Positions 1-9,480 of a DNA stretch of 64,000 nt are shown in pieces (positions within the stretch are counted from its first letter, which is position 1; every line of letters begins with the position of its first letter). Source of the stretch: Gammaproteobacteria bacterium (GTDB lineage: Bacteria; Pseudomonadota; Gammaproteobacteria; Pseudomonadales; Pseudomonadaceae); contig JAAYFD010000046.1 in the NCBI GenBank assembly GCA_012728415.1, positions 1 to 64,000 on the forward strand. The letters are read 5' to 3'. The notes under the pieces were generated by a model. That model made no database searches and was not told the origin of the DNA. It saw only the letters and a list, made by a program, of their open reading frames with translations. A program made the translations under genes and the position numbers.

Positions 1-90
1 AAGGGATTGCCTATGCCGTTTCCGCTCGACTTGCATGTGTTAAGCCTGCCGCCAGCGTTCAATCTGAGCCATGATCAAACTCTTCAGTTC
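1..90 (-). rRNA. rrs: 16S ribosomal RNA, 5' end only
   Basis: The reverse complement of bases 1-90 begins GAACTGAAGAGTTTGATCAT and runs through the universal start of 16S rRNA (the 27F primer region) and the conserved stretch that follows. The form of the 5' end is the one usual in Pseudomonas. The gene reads leftwards and leaves the window after about 90 bases, so the rest of the rRNA operon lies outside. Confidence 0.97.
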
Positions 91-233
91 AATACTGCTT
101 GGGTTTTTAAGTAACCCTAAACTTGGCTCAGCAATCGCAAATAACTCTATGAATTCACAGAGTAACTTGTGTTGCTGATAATCAGTGCGACCATCAATTC
201 ACACAAGCACCCACACGAATTGCTTGATTCACT

Positions 234-245
234 TGTTAAAGAACA
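234..245 (-). promoter_or_regulatory. boxA antitermination element of the rRNA leader
   Basis: On the minus strand the leader reads GTTCTTTAACAA, one base from the boxA of E. coli rrn leaders (GCTCTTTAACAA). It lies between the promoters and the 16S start, where Nus-factor antitermination complexes load. Motif and position are seen; the function is taken from the known family. Confidence 0.75.
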
Positions 246-285
246 TTCCGGTGAAACCCGAACCGCGTCTCAACCGAGGCTGCGT

Positions 286-313
286 ATTATAGAACCGCAA
301 ACTCTGCTGTCAA
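286..313 (-). promoter_or_regulatory. rRNA promoter P2
   Basis: On the minus strand TTGACA (313-308) and TATAAT (291-286) are separated by 16 bases, both perfect consensus hexamers, followed by a GC-rich discriminator (ACGCAGC). It lies about 195 bases upstream of the mature 16S 5' end. Confidence 0.85.
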
Positions 314-379
314 CACCCCGGAGAAAATTTATTTCTACCGTCCCGGTCTGCTACCGGCTGGCCGTTGAAAGGAGCGCGC

Positions 380-407
380 ATTCTACATCAAAAAAACAGA
401 CTGTCAA
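380..407 (-). promoter_or_regulatory. rRNA promoter P1
   Basis: On the minus strand TTGACA (407-402) and TAGAAT (385-380) are separated by 16 bases and followed by GCGCGC, the discriminator type linked to stringent control of rrn promoters. It is about 95 bases upstream of P2, a tandem arrangement typical of rRNA operons. Confidence 0.85.
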
Positions 408-620
408 CAGCCCAGCCGACTTTTCCGCCAAAGCACAGGACCGCTGCCCCTGAACAGGTCCTGACTAGAAGTATCACTCGCTATCTCCGGCCCTGCCAGC
501 AGGTTTCCTGCGCTGCTGCATGATACCACGCCTCTCACAACTGCTGGCTGATCATCTTCAACAAGGCTATGATTCCTTCGCTACCCCGTAGTGGCGTTCA
601 CTTTACTCTGCGGACTTTGT
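408..620. other. Gap between the rRNA promoter and the mxtR-like gene
   Basis: No gene is visible here. The stretch holds the region upstream of rrn P1 (not AT-rich, so no obvious UP element) and the untranslated region of the rightward sensor gene. I see no clear promoter for that gene. Confidence 0.5.
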
Positions 621-3600
621 ATGGCTATTTCGTTTGGTTTTCTTACATTTGTTGCCCTGGCCTATATGGCCATCCTGTTTGCCATTGCCTTCTATGGCGA
701 CCGGCGAACAAAGCCGCTGCATCCAAAATTACGCGTAGCCATATACAGCTTCTCGCTGGCGGTCTACTGCAGCAGCTGGACCTTTTTTGGGTCGGTCGGC
801 CAGGCTGCCGGCCAACTGTGGTCATTCCTCCCCATATATATAGGCCCGATTCTGCTGCTTCTGTTTGCACCCTGGGTGATCAAAAAAATGGTCATCATCA
901 GCAAGCAGGAAAACATCACATCAATTGCCGACTTCATTGCAGCCCGTTATGGCAAATCCCAAAAGCTGGCGATATTCATTACCCTGATCAGCTTGGTCGG
1001 CATCCTTCCTTACCTGGCGCTACAACTCAAAGGTATCGTGCTGGGTGTTAACCTGTTGACTCTCAATTCTGCGCAGTCAGCCGGCCAGCAGGGCCAGGAT
1101 ATTGCCCTGTTCGTCACCGTGGGCCTGGCTTTGTTTACCATTCTGTTTGGCACCCGCAACCTGGACGTTACCGAGCACCACCGCGGCCTGATGTTTGCCA
1201 TTGCGTTCGAATCACTGGTGAAACTGATGGCGTTTGTCGCCGTTGGGCTGTTTGTTCTATATGGCGTCTACAACGGTCCGATACACCTCTGGCAAACAGC
1301 CAAGGCCGCCCCCCAGCTTGAAGAGTTCTGGAATACCAGCATCAACTGGCCCCATATGCTGATCCAGACTTGTGTTGCCATGATGGCTGTCTATACTCTG
1401 CCAAGACAGTTTCATGTAACCGTTGTGGAAAACAATGTCACTGCTGATCTAAAGTTTGCCCGCTGGATTTTTCCGTTATATCTGTTAATCGTGGCCGCTT
1501 TTATCGTCCCCCTGGCATTGGCTGGCCAATTGCGCCTACCAAGTGATGTGGTGCCTGACTCTTTTGTGATCAGTCTGCCATTGGCTGAAGGCTATCCGCT
1601 ATTGGCCATTCTGGCATTTATCGGAGGAGCATCAGCGGCTACCGGCATGGTGATCGTTGCCGTAGTCACCCTGTCGATAATGATATCGAACCACATACTG
1701 CTCCCTCTTTTATTGCAAGCCCGCACCACTGAGCGGCCGTTCGAAGCCTTTCGCCACTGGATGCTGACCGCACGCCGCCTGAGCATTATTGTTATTTTGC
1801 TGCTGGCGTATGTCAGCTACCGCTTGCTCAATGCCAATGCCAGCCTGGCCACCATCGGCCAGGTTGCATTTGCCGCACTAACCCAGATGGCCCCAGCCAT
1901 GATTGGCGCCCTGATCTGGAAAAAAGCCAACCGTCAAGGTGTTTTTGCCGGGCTGATTACTGGCTCACTGCTCTGGGTATATACTCTGGTACTCCCCTTG
2001 GTTGCCACCAGCTTCGGCGGTGACCCTGAAGGCATCCCCGGCTTGCAGTGGCTGTATGCAATACCATTGGGTATTGAAGTAGACCCAATGACACTGGGTG
2101 TAACCCTGTCATTAAGCGGCAACTTCGCCGTGTTTGCGCTGGTTTCACTATTTTCCCGCACCAGAGTGTCGGAGCACTGGCAAGCCAACCGCTTTATCAG
2201 TTTGCAAGTCGGCAACAAGGCTCCATTATCCGTGCAGGTCAGTGACCTGCTTACCCTGGCCAGCCGCTTTGTCGGCGACGATCGCGCCCGCCACAGCTTT
2301 ATCCGCTTTGCCTACACCCGCGGAATTGCCTTCAACCCGGACGAAACTGCCAGCAGTGACTGGATTGCACATACTGAGCGGCTTCTCACTGGAGTTTTGG
2401 GCGCATCTTCGACCCGTGTAGTCGTGCGCGCTGCCATTGAAGGGCGCGAAATGCATGTCGAAGACGTGGTCCGGATTGTGGGCGAAGCCTCCGAAGCATT
2501 GCAATTCAACCGAACCCTGTTGCAAGGCGCCATTGAAAACCTGACGCAGGGCATCAGCGTGGTTGACCGGTCATTGCAGCTGGTTGCCTGGAATACCCGT
2601 TATCTTGAACTGTTTGATTACCCGGAAGGGCTCATCCAGGTTGGCCGGCCCATAGGCGATATTATTCGCCATAACGCAGAAAAAGGGTTGTGCGGCCCTG
2701 GTGATGTGGAAACCCACGTCAGCAAAAGGCTTTATTGGATGCGTCAAGGTACGGGCCACACATCAGAACGCAGATTTCCGAACGGCAAGGTGATCGAGCT
2801 GATTGGCAACCCCATGCCGGGCGGTGGGTTTGTAATGAGTTTTACTGACATCACTGCCTTCCGTCAGGCAGAAAAAGCTCTCAAGGAAGCCAATGAGGGG
2901 CTGGAGCAGCGGGTCAGTGAGCGCACTCATGAGCTATCACAGCTTAACCAGGAGCTCATTCACGCCAAGCGTATAGCCGAAGACGCCAACGCCTCGAAAA
3001 CCCGCTTTCTGGCCGCCGTCAGTCACGACTTGATGCAGCCGCTCAATGCTGCCCGCCTCTTTTCTGCCGCCCTGTCTCATCAGGAAAGCCTGCCTGACGA
3101 AGCACTCGAGCTGGTCAACAATCTGGACAGTTCGTTACGCTCAGCCGAAGACTTGATCAGCGACCTGCTTGACATGTCGAGACTTGAGGGAGGCAGCGTT
3201 ACACCAAACCCGCAGCCTTTTGCCTTGCGTCCATGGCTGGAAACACTGGGCGCAGAATTTACCGTACTGGCAGAGCAGCAGGGTATAGAGTTTCGTCTGT
3301 TTGCCCCCGACATCCGAGTCAATAGCGACCCCAAACTGCTGCGCCGCATTGTGCAAAACTTCCTGACCAACGCTTTCAGGTACGCCAAAGGCAAAGTATT
3401 GCTCGGGGTGCGCCGCGAAGGTGAACATATACGCCTTGAAGTATGGGACTGCGGTCCCGGCATTCCGAAGGACAAGCTGAACTTCATTTTTGAAGAGTTT
3501 AAACGGCTGGACAGCCACCAGACCCGCGAAGAAAAAGGCCTTGGCCTTGGCCTGGCGATTGCTGACGGGCTATGCAAGCTACTGGCCCACCCGATACGTG

Positions 3601-4088
3601 TACAGTCGCGTCTTGGCAAAGGCAGTGTATTCAGTGTTACCATTCCCCTGTATCGGGGACAGTTACAAGCGGTTGTGAGCGCACCGGTCAAAGCTCACTC
3701 CACCCAGCCTTTGAAAGGCATCAAAGTGCTTTGCATTGACAATGAAGAAAGCATTCTCACCGGCATGCAGAGCCTGTTAAGCCGGTGGGGCTGCGATGTG
3801 CGCACGGCACTTAACACCAGCGCCTGTGAAACAGTGCTTGAAGCCGAAAATTTTGTACCACAGATTGTATTGATCGACTACCATCTGGACCACGGCCAAA
3901 CCGGCATTAACGTAATGCGCTGGCTGCGAAAAACCCTGAAAAATCCGCAACTGCCGGGTATTATCATCAGCGCTGACGCCCGCCCTGAGCTTCCTGTCCA
4001 GGCGCATAACGAGCAACTTGGCTTTTTGACCAAACCTGTCAAACCAGCTGCTCTACGCGCACTGATGAATAAGTATTGCGAAAGCTGA
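621..4088 (+). CDS. mxtR: MxtR/CrbS-type hybrid sensor kinase with a sodium/solute symporter domain
   Basis: A large membrane sensor of 1155 residues. About the first 480 residues form a many-helix sodium:solute symporter (PutP-like) domain. A PAS region (about 630-740), a short coiled coil, a HisKA domain with phospho-acceptor H802 in AAVSHDLMQPL, an HATPase domain ending in GLGLGLAI, and a receiver with acceptor D1086 (VLIDYHLD) follow. This order is that of the MxtR/CrbS family, which works with the regulator ErdR/CrbR to control acetate use (acs). A GTG at 591 would add ten residues. I prefer the ATG at 621 because the symporter helix starts right after it, although its ribosome site is weak. 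No response regulator gene is adjacent, as usual for this orphan kinase. Confidence 0.85.
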   Translation: MAISFGFLTFVALAYMAILFAIAFYGDRRTKPLHPKLRVAIYSFSLAVYCSSWTFFGSVGQAAGQLWSFLPIYIGPILLLLFAPWVIKKMVIISKQENITSIADFIAARYGKSQKLAIFITLISLVGILPYLALQLKGIVLGVNLLTLNSAQSAGQQGQDIALFVTVGLALFTILFGTRNLDVTEHHRGLMFAIAFESLVKLMAFVAVGLFVLYGVYNGPIHLWQTAKAAPQLEEFWNTSINWPHMLIQTCVAMMAVYTLPRQFHVTVVENNVTADLKFARWIFPLYLLIVAAFIVPLALAGQLRLPSDVVPDSFVISLPLAEGYPLLAILAFIGGASAATGMVIVAVVTLSIMISNHILLPLLLQARTTERPFEAFRHWMLTARRLSIIVILLLAYVSYRLLNANASLATIGQVAFAALTQMAPAMIGALIWKKANRQGVFAGLITGSLLWVYTLVLPLVATSFGGDPEGIPGLQWLYAIPLGIEVDPMTLGVTLSLSGNFAVFALVSLFSRTRVSEHWQANRFISLQVGNKAPLSVQVSDLLTLASRFVGDDRARHSFIRFAYTRGIAFNPDETASSDWIAHTERLLTGVLGASSTRVVVRAAIEGREMHVEDVVRIVGEASEALQFNRTLLQGAIENLTQGISVVDRSLQLVAWNTRYLELFDYPEGLIQVGRPIGDIIRHNAEKGLCGPGDVETHVSKRLYWMRQGTGHTSERRFPNGKVIELIGNPMPGGGFVMSFTDITAFRQAEKALKEANEGLEQRVSERTHELSQLNQELIHAKRIAEDANASKTRFLAAVSHDLMQPLNAARLFSAALSHQESLPDEALELVNNLDSSLRSAEDLISDLLDMSRLEGGSVTPNPQPFALRPWLETLGAEFTVLAEQQGIEFRLFAPDIRVNSDPKLLRRIVQNFLTNAFRYAKGKVLLGVRREGEHIRLEVWDCGPGIPKDKLNFIFEEFKRLDSHQTREEKGLGLGLAIADGLCKLLAHPIRVQSRLGKGSVFSVTIPLYRGQLQAVVSAPVKAHSTQPLKGIKVLCIDNEESILTGMQSLLSRWGCDVRTALNTSACETVLEAENFVPQIVLIDYHLDHGQTGINVMRWLRKTLKNPQLPGIIISADARPELPVQAHNEQLGFLTKPVKPAALRALMNKYCES

Positions 4089-4121
4089 AACGTATTGATA
4101 CAGCCAGGCATGCTACCGGAC

Positions 4122-4148
4122 AAAAAAAGGGCGACCAAAAGGTCGCCC
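4122..4148 (-). terminator. Rho-independent terminator after ccoM
   Basis: A perfect 8-bp stem GGGCGACC/GGTCGCCC (4129-4136 with 4141-4148) with an AAAA loop is followed on the minus strand by seven T. It terminates the leftward ccoM transcript. The hairpin could also slow the converging mxtR transcript, but there is no T run on that side. Confidence 0.85.
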
Positions 4149-4179
4149 TAAAGCCTTGCATGCACTGCAATCGAGGTTT

Positions 4180-4290
4180 TCAGGACTTGCGCTCTTCTGC
4201 CTTTTTGACAAAAAAGTAAAGCCCGACGAAAAATGAAACCATCAAGGCAACTGTGCCAATACCGGCAAAGACCACTACATCCATAAACAT
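4180..4290 (-). CDS. ccoM: CcoM-like small subunit of cbb3 cytochrome oxidase
   Basis: A 36-residue protein starting MFMDVVVFAGIGTVALMVSF: a single membrane helix (about residues 6-28) and a charged tail, KKAEERKS. It closely resembles my memory of CcoM of Pseudomonas stutzeri, a single-helix subunit that stabilises the cbb3 oxidase in the inner membrane. That gene is also known to lie apart from the cco operon. The monocistronic unit is closed by its own terminator and has a possible Anr/FNR box 63 bases upstream, fitting a microaerobic respiratory gene. Identification rests on remembered sequence likeness; any single-helix miniprotein is hard to prove. Confidence 0.7.
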   Translation of the reverse strand: MFMDVVVFAGIGTVALMVSFFVGLYFFVKKAEERKS

Positions 4291-4352
4291 GACAAATCTC
4301 CCAATCGTCATAAACCTTAATGTCAAGTTAGCGTAAGTCACCCCGCAACTTA

Positions 4353-4366
4353 TTGACCAAGGTCAA
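4353..4366. promoter_or_regulatory. Possible Anr/FNR binding site upstream of ccoM
   Basis: TTGACCAAGGTCAA is a perfect TTGAC-N4-GTCAA palindrome. Known Anr/Dnr/FNR boxes are TTGAT-N4-ATCAA with C/G variants tolerated. It is centred about 70 bases upstream of the ccoM start codon, suitable for a class II activated promoter with a start point near 4320. Confidence 0.5.
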
Positions 4367-4412
4367 CAGAAGCACCCCAGCGTGCGGTCTGGCTGATTTC
4401 AGGCTGTGCGCA

Positions 4413-4685
4413 CTAAACACGGAGGTCTACCAGCAAACCTTTACGTGCCATGGCTTTCTTGCCCGGCACAGGCAGCTCTTCCTCCTGCAAGCCAACATCT
4501 TCTTCAGCATCTTCCGACTGATGTTTTTTTTGTTCCTGCTCAGAAGGATGCCTGTCATCAAGACTGACTTGTCTGTTCGCCTCGCTTTCGCTGGGCGGTG
4601 TAACCGGCTGAACTTCAGGACGCGGCCGGGCCGGATCTTGCTGTACCGTAACGGGTACAAGACCCTGGGGAATCGGGGGCAACAT
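4413..4685 (-). CDS. Small Pro/Glu/Gln-rich protein of unknown function
   Basis: A 90-residue soluble protein with a proline-rich first third (MLPPIPQGLVPV, then RPRPEVQPVTPP) and a strongly charged Glu/Gln/Lys middle. It has no signal peptide, helix span or catalytic motif. The start is well supported: GAGGAGGTAAAG lies just upstream of the ATG. It resembles short hypothetical proteins beginning MLPP that I recall in other Pseudomonas, sometimes mislabelled as aspartate-semialdehyde dehydrogenase; that label has no support here. It looks intrinsically disordered. It stands alone on the minus strand between ccoM and rapA. Confidence 0.6.
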   Translation of the reverse strand: MLPPIPQGLVPVTVQQDPARPRPEVQPVTPPSESEANRQVSLDDRHPSEQEQKKHQSEDAEEDVGLQEEELPVPGKKAMARKGLLVDLRV

Positions 4686-5013
4686 GCTTTACCTCCTCGT
4701 CAGCTGGCAAACCTGCTTTGGTTAGTCAGTATCGGCGCCTGAAAGCCCGGCACTGCGCTGTTTCAGAGTCGCAGCGCCCGGTTGAGCAACCAACAAACTG
4801 ACCACTGACATTTGTGTCGTCCAGTAGAGCATTCATCAATACAGCATACGTCCATGAACAGCAAGCACATGATCAAGGCCATAACCAGATAACATTGGTT
4901 CGACGCGTGGCGAGTCGTTATCCCAGCCTAGACTCTGTATCGGCACAAGGCGATGCGGACTGCATCCGAATCAGCTAAAATAGCGCGCTTTTATTTATCA
5001 TGCGGAGTTTTGA
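4686..5013. other. Divergent spacer between the small protein gene and rapA
   Basis: No gene seen. It holds the strong ribosome site of the leftward gene next to 4686 and, on the plus strand, TAAAAT at 4976-4981 as a possible rapA -10 element. A GGAG eight bases before the rapA ATG is the likely ribosome site. No convincing -35 was found. Confidence 0.45.
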
Positions 5014-7863
5014 ATGTCCCTGCAGTATTTCCCCGGGCAGCGCTGGATCAGCGACAGCGAAGCCGAACTGGGCCTGGGTACCGTGCTGGCCTGTGATCAG
5101 CGCCTGCTTACTCTACTCTATCCTGCCAGCGGTGAAACCCGGCAATACTCGCTACGCAACGCTCCCCTGACTCGTGTCCGCTTTGCTCCTGGTGACGAAA
5201 TCAGTCATCACGACGGCTGGAGCATGACAGTGCGCGAAGTCGAAGAACAGAACGGCCTGCTGACTTACCATGGTTTTGATAGCTCCAATGTCAACTGCAG
5301 CCTACCGGAAACCGAGCTGTCCAGCTTTATCCGTTTCCGCCTGGCCAGCGACCGCCTGCTGGCCGGCCAGGTTGACCCGCTGAATTGGTTCACCCTACGC
5401 TATCAGAGCCTGCAGCATCGCAGCAAACAACAGCAAAGCACACTGTGGGGGCTGGGCGGCCCGCGCATTGCGCCCATTGCCCACCAGCTGCATATTGGCC
5501 ATGAGGTCGCCGACCGGATGGCGCCCCGCGTGCTGCTGGCGGACGAAGTAGGTCTGGGCAAGACCATCGAAGCCGGCCTGATCATCCACCGCCAACTGCT
5601 CACCGGACGCGCAAACCGAGTCGTGCTGATCGTGCCGGAAAGCCTGGTACACCAGTGGCTGGTAGAGCTACTGCGACGTTTCAACTTGCAAGCCAGTATT
5701 TTCGACTACGAAAGCTTTCGTGCCAGCGATGCCGGTAACCCCTTCGAAGATACGCAGATTGCGCTGATGTCTCTGGACTGGATTCGCGAAGACGAGCAGG
5801 CTCGCGCAGCCCTGCTGGCCGCACACTGGGACATTCTGGTGGTAGACGAAGCTCACCACCTAAGCTGGGCACCAGAGCAAGCCAGTCCCTCCTACCAGTT
5901 GGTAGAACAGCTGGCTGAACAAGTTGCCGGCGTGCTGCTGCTGACTGCAACACCAGAGCAACTTGGGCTTGAAAGCCATTTTGCCCGTCTACGTCTGCTC
6001 GATCCGCACCGCTTTCATGATCTAGAAGCCTTCCGCAACGAAAGTCGTGATTATCGTCAGATAGCAGATGCGGTCAACGAGCTGCTGGAAAATCGAGTAT
6101 TGACACCTGCCCACAGCCAACTGCTGGAGCAGTTGCTGGACGGGAAGAAAGAGCTCATCGAACAGGCATGTCAACCAGATGCCACCGACGCTCGCGAACA
6201 ACTGATCAACATGCTGATTGACCGTCACGGCACCGGCCGCCTCCTGTTTCGTAACACCCGTGCAGGCATGCATGGCTTCCCTGGTCGCTTGCTGCACCCG
6301 GCCCCGCTGCCACTACCCGCTGAGTATCAGCCCGAAAGCAGTGGCCTGAAAGGTCGTTTATATCCCGAGCTGTACTACCAGTCGCAATATCCGGAGGACA
6401 GTCCGGAACGCTGGTGGCGCGTTGACCCGCGGGTTGACTGGCTGCTGGAAACCCTAAAGCAGTTAAAAGGCAAAAAAGCACTGATAATCTGTGCCAGCGC
6501 CTATACTGCGCTAGATCTGGATGAAGCGCTGCGCGTCCGCAGCGGCATTCCGGCCACTACCTTTCACGAAGGCATGACCATCATTGAGCGCGACCGTGCC
6601 GCTGCCTGGTTCTCGGATGAGGAGTTTGGCGCCCAGGTACTGATTTGCTCCGAAATCGGCAGCGAAGGCCGCAATTTCCAGTTCAGCCATCACCTGATAT
6701 TGTTTGATCTGCCGCTGCATCCGGATTTGCTAGAGCAGCGTATCGGCCGCCTCGATCGCATTGGCCAGCAACATGACATCAATATTCATGTACCCTATTT
6801 CACGGGCAGCAGCCAGCAACGCCTGTTTGAGTGGTACCATGAGGGTCACAACGCTTTCCTTGGCACCAGCCCAACCGCTCAGGCACTGGAACAACAGTTT
6901 GCCGAACGGCTGGAGCCCGCACTGCTGAACCAGCTGGAAGCAGCAGACTGGCAGCAACTGCTACTGGAGGCCAGAGACATCCGTCAGAAGCTGGCCGAAG
7001 AAATGCACAAGGGTCGTGACCGGCTGCTGGAAATCAACTCCAGTGGCAGCGGCCGGGGTGAGCAACTGGCAAAGCAAATTGCCCGCCAGGAAAAAAGCTT
7101 CGATCTGCCCATTTATATGGAGCAACTGTTCGACGCTTTCGGCATCCATAGCGAAGATCACTCAGATAATGCCTTTATTTTACGCCCCAGCGAAAAAATG
7201 CTTGATGCCAGCTTTCCTCTGGGCAGCGACGAAGCAGTAACCATTACCTACGACCGCGAACTGGCCCTGAGCCGTGAGGACATGCAGTTCATCACCTGGG
7301 AACACCCGATGGTCCAGGGAGGCATGGACCTGGTGCTTGCCGGCCCCATGGGTAACAGCACAGTAGCTCTGTTGAAAAACAAAGCAATCAAGCCGGGTAC
7401 AGTGCTGGTCGAGCTGCTCTATGTCAGCGAAGCCATTGCTCCTCGCCACTTGCAACTGGGCCGTTATATGCCGCCAACAGTAATCCGTTGCCTGCTGGAT
7501 CAGCAGGGGCGCGACTTGGCAGATAAAGTCAGCTTCGAAACACTCAATGCTCAGCTGGAAACCGTGCCTCGGGCCAGTGCTGCCAAATTTGCCCGCAGCC
7601 AGCGGGATAAGCTGGCCGATCTGATCCGCAAGGCCGATGACCTGATCCAGCCGCGTCACCTCGAACAGGTTCAGCTGGCGCAGTCTCTGTTCAATCAGAC
7701 TCTGAAAACAGAGATTGAGCGTCTGGTGGCGCTACAGCAAATCAACCCCAACGTACGCGATGAAGAAATCGACCTGCTGCGTAATCACCTGGCCGAAGGG
7801 ACCCTGTTGCTGAACAAGGCCTCGATTCGCCTCGAAGCAGTACGGGTGCTGGTGGCCGGCTAA
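5014..7863 (+). CDS. rapA: RNA polymerase-associated ATPase RapA (HepA)
   Basis: A Swi2/Snf2-type ATPase that binds RNA polymerase and helps recycle it after transcription. Its 949 residues are close to the 968 of E. coli RapA. Two N-terminal Tudor-like domains are followed by the ATPase core: Walker A GLGKT with K183, the VVDEAHH box near residue 278, LTATPE, and in the second lobe GSEGRNFQF and [11 protein letters not shown]. The RapA-specific C-terminal half follows. The ATG is preceded by GGAG. Both flanking genes read as separate units, and a hairpin lies 10 bases after the stop. Confidence 0.95.
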   Translation: MSLQYFPGQRWISDSEAELGLGTVLACDQRLLTLLYPASGETRQYSLRNAPLTRVRFAPGDEISHHDGWSMTVREVEEQNGLLTYHGFDSSNVNCSLPETELSSFIRFRLASDRLLAGQVDPLNWFTLRYQSLQHRSKQQQSTLWGLGGPRIAPIAHQLHIGHEVADRMAPRVLLADEVGLGKTIEAGLIIHRQLLTGRANRVVLIVPESLVHQWLVELLRRFNLQASIFDYESFRASDAGNPFEDTQIALMSLDWIREDEQARAALLAAHWDILVVDEAHHLSWAPEQASPSYQLVEQLAEQVAGVLLLTATPEQLGLESHFARLRLLDPHRFHDLEAFRNESRDYRQIADAVNELLENRVLTPAHSQLLEQLLDGKKELIEQACQPDATDAREQLINMLIDRHGTGRLLFRNTRAGMHGFPGRLLHPAPLPLPAEYQPESSGLKGRLYPELYYQSQYPEDSPERWWRVDPRVDWLLETLKQLKGKKALIICASAYTALDLDEALRVRSGIPATTFHEGMTIIERDRAAAWFSDEEFGAQVLICSEIGSEGRNFQFSHHLILFDLPLHPDLLEQRIGRLDRIGQQHDINIHVPYFTGSSQQRLFEWYHEGHNAFLGTSPTAQALEQQFAERLEPALLNQLEAADWQQLLLEARDIRQKLAEEMHKGRDRLLEINSSGSGRGEQLAKQIARQEKSFDLPIYMEQLFDAFGIHSEDHSDNAFILRPSEKMLDASFPLGSDEAVTITYDRELALSREDMQFITWEHPMVQGGMDLVLAGPMGNSTVALLKNKAIKPGTVLVELLYVSEAIAPRHLQLGRYMPPTVIRCLLDQQGRDLADKVSFETLNAQLETVPRASAAKFARSQRDKLADLIRKADDLIQPRHLEQVQLAQSLFNQTLKTEIERLVALQQINPNVRDEEIDLLRNHLAEGTLLLNKASIRLEAVRVLVAG

Positions 7864-8212
7864 TGAAACAAAAGCCCCGCCTAATACGCCTTCCGCATAA
7901 AGCGGGGCCTGTCCACAACAAGCTCCAGCCTGCGCAGTGTCAAACCTGATCGCACTGCTCCATGGCGCGCAGGGTCCAGCAGCGCCGCTTCGCTGTGCGC
8001 CCTGTGGCAAGAAAGCAAAGGTTATATGCAGGACAATACCGGCACCAGAGACCTGATACCATGGAGTTACATGCACAGAAGCGGAAACAAGGCGGGCAAA
8101 TATCATACTCGAACTGTCCGGGCACGAAACTGCCCTCCAGGTTTTCCGTACAGATCATACATTTAGCCAGTCACAACAGTCGCGAAGCTTACACTTCTTG
8201 CCGAGAACCATA
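7864..8212. other. Gap between rapA and trmO, with one hairpin
   Basis: The only clear element is an inverted repeat, GCCCCGC (7874-7880) with GCGGGGC (7902-7908). On the plus strand, downstream of rapA, it lacks a T run. On the minus strand it is followed by TTTTGTTT, as if it ended a leftward transcript. I searched by eye for 4.5S RNA, tmRNA and other known RNAs and recognised none. Short reading frames here have no supporting ribosome sites. Confidence 0.4.
7874..7908. terminator. Hairpin after rapA, possible terminator
   Basis: A 7-bp GC-rich stem with a 21-base loop begins 10 bases beyond the rapA stop. The loop itself contains a second small stem (GCC TTCC GC type). The lack of T residues on the rapA side makes the assignment weak. 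Confidence 0.35.
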
Positions 8213-8914
8213 ATGGACAGCTACCAGGTACAACCCATTGGCTATGTGCACTCCTGCTTCAAGGAAAAATTTGCCATTCCACGACAGCCGGCTCTCGCAC
8301 CGGCTGCCCGTGGCACCATCGAACTGCTTGCCCCCTATAACCAGCCCCGCGCACTGGAGGGGCTGGAGCAGGTCAGCCATATCTGGGTAATTTTCCTGTT
8401 CCATCGAGCGCAAGACCAACAACATCGGCTACAAGTGCGCCCACCCCGGCTGGGTGGCAACCAGCGTCTGGGTGTCTTTGCCAGTCGCGCCAGCCACCGC
8501 CCCAACAGCATCGGACAGTCTCTGGTAAAACTGGACCGAATCGATTCGCAGTGTCAGTTGCACATTTCCGGCATCGACCTGCTAGACGGTACTCCGGTAC
8601 TGGACATCAAACCCTACATTCCCTTCATCGAGTCGATACCAGACGCCTGGAACCGCATTGCCGAACAGCCGCCTGCGTTGCTGCCTATCGACTGGCAACC
8701 GGAAGCTCTCTCATCGGCACAGAAACATGCCTTACGCTTGCAGGAACCTCTGGTGGAGTTGATCGAACAGTGCCTGTCTCAGGACCCCAAGCCCGCGTAT
8801 CAAACCCCTGCACCCTCGCGCCAATATGGAGCACTGCTACATGATGTGAATGTGGTCTGGTGTTATCCGGAAGGTGGAGGGATTTTAGTGTTGGCAGTAG
8901 AGCAGATTGGGTAA
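8213..8914 (+). CDS. trmO: tRNA (N6-threonylcarbamoyl-A37) methyltransferase TrmO
   Basis: A 233-residue member of the TrmO/YaeB (UPF0066) family, which uses S-adenosylmethionine to methylate t6A37 in threonine tRNAs. Family signatures are the start VQPIGYVHSCFKEKFAIPRQ, the LEGLEQVSHIWVIFLFH segment, the RASHRPNSIG loop that forms the SAM site, and LLDGTPVLDIKPYIP. An upstream TTG at 8198 is in frame, but the ATG at 8213 matches where the family starts. It appears monocistronic. Confidence 0.93.
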   Translation: MDSYQVQPIGYVHSCFKEKFAIPRQPALAPAARGTIELLAPYNQPRALEGLEQVSHIWVIFLFHRAQDQQHRLQVRPPRLGGNQRLGVFASRASHRPNSIGQSLVKLDRIDSQCQLHISGIDLLDGTPVLDIKPYIPFIESIPDAWNRIAEQPPALLPIDWQPEALSSAQKHALRLQEPLVELIEQCLSQDPKPAYQTPAPSRQYGALLHDVNVVWCYPEGGGILVLAVEQIG

Positions 8915-9170
8915 GATTTTATGCGCTTGTGCTTTATGTTTGCGGGTTCCGCTTTGACGGACTGCTGACACAATCAACCGTGTGCTGGGAGTCTTGGGGG
9001 TGAAACTGGTGGCGGTGCACTAATAGTGTGGCTTGTGAAGGCCGCTGTTGTAGCAGTGTGGTGTTGCGCTAGCCAGCTGCAAAACAGCGGTTGGGTGTTG
9101 TCTTAGTCCAGCGCTGAATCAGCAAGAGAGCTAGCTCAAACAAGGTTGACATGTTCCGCATAGGCTCAGT

Positions 9171-9470
9171 TCAAACGGGCTGTAATGTCAACCGGAAGCC
9201 TAGTGCTTTGGCAAGTTTGCTGATGGTATCCAGTGTCGGATTGCCTTCGCCGCGGGTGACTTTGTACAGGGTTTCCCGTGCAATTCCAGTTTGTCTTGAC
9301 AGCTCTGAAATATTGCGTGCGCGTGCAACATCGCCCAGTACTTTGGCCATAAAAGCAGCGTCGTCAGGTGCTTCTTCCATAGCTGCTTCTATGTAGAGGC
9401 GAATGTCTTCATCGTCGCGCAGGTACTCGGTAACATCCCAGGAGCGGGTTTCAAATTTTTTGTTAGTCAT
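9171..9470 (-). CDS. HigA-type antitoxin with helix-turn-helix
   Basis: A 99-residue DNA-binding protein of the 'addiction module antidote' family. The N-terminal half should bind the toxin; the C-terminal half holds an XRE-like helix-turn-helix (ISELSRQTGIARETLYKVTR followed by PTLDTISKLAKALG). It starts 10 bases after the toxin stop with AAGGAG in front, so toxin and antitoxin are co-transcribed with the toxin first. That order is characteristic of HigBA-like modules. It should neutralise the toxin and repress the operon at the palindrome near 9774. Confidence 0.88.
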   Translation of the reverse strand: MTNKKFETRSWDVTEYLRDDEDIRLYIEAAMEEAPDDAAFMAKVLGDVARARNISELSRQTGIARETLYKVTRGEGNPTLDTISKLAKALGFRLTLQPV

Positions 9471-9480
9471 AACTGTCTCC

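Noticed and set aside
7864-8212. Possible small RNA gene in the rapA-trmO gap, because a hairpin with T residues faces left
   Set aside because: No promoter or known RNA signature (4.5S RNA, tmRNA or other) could be recognised.
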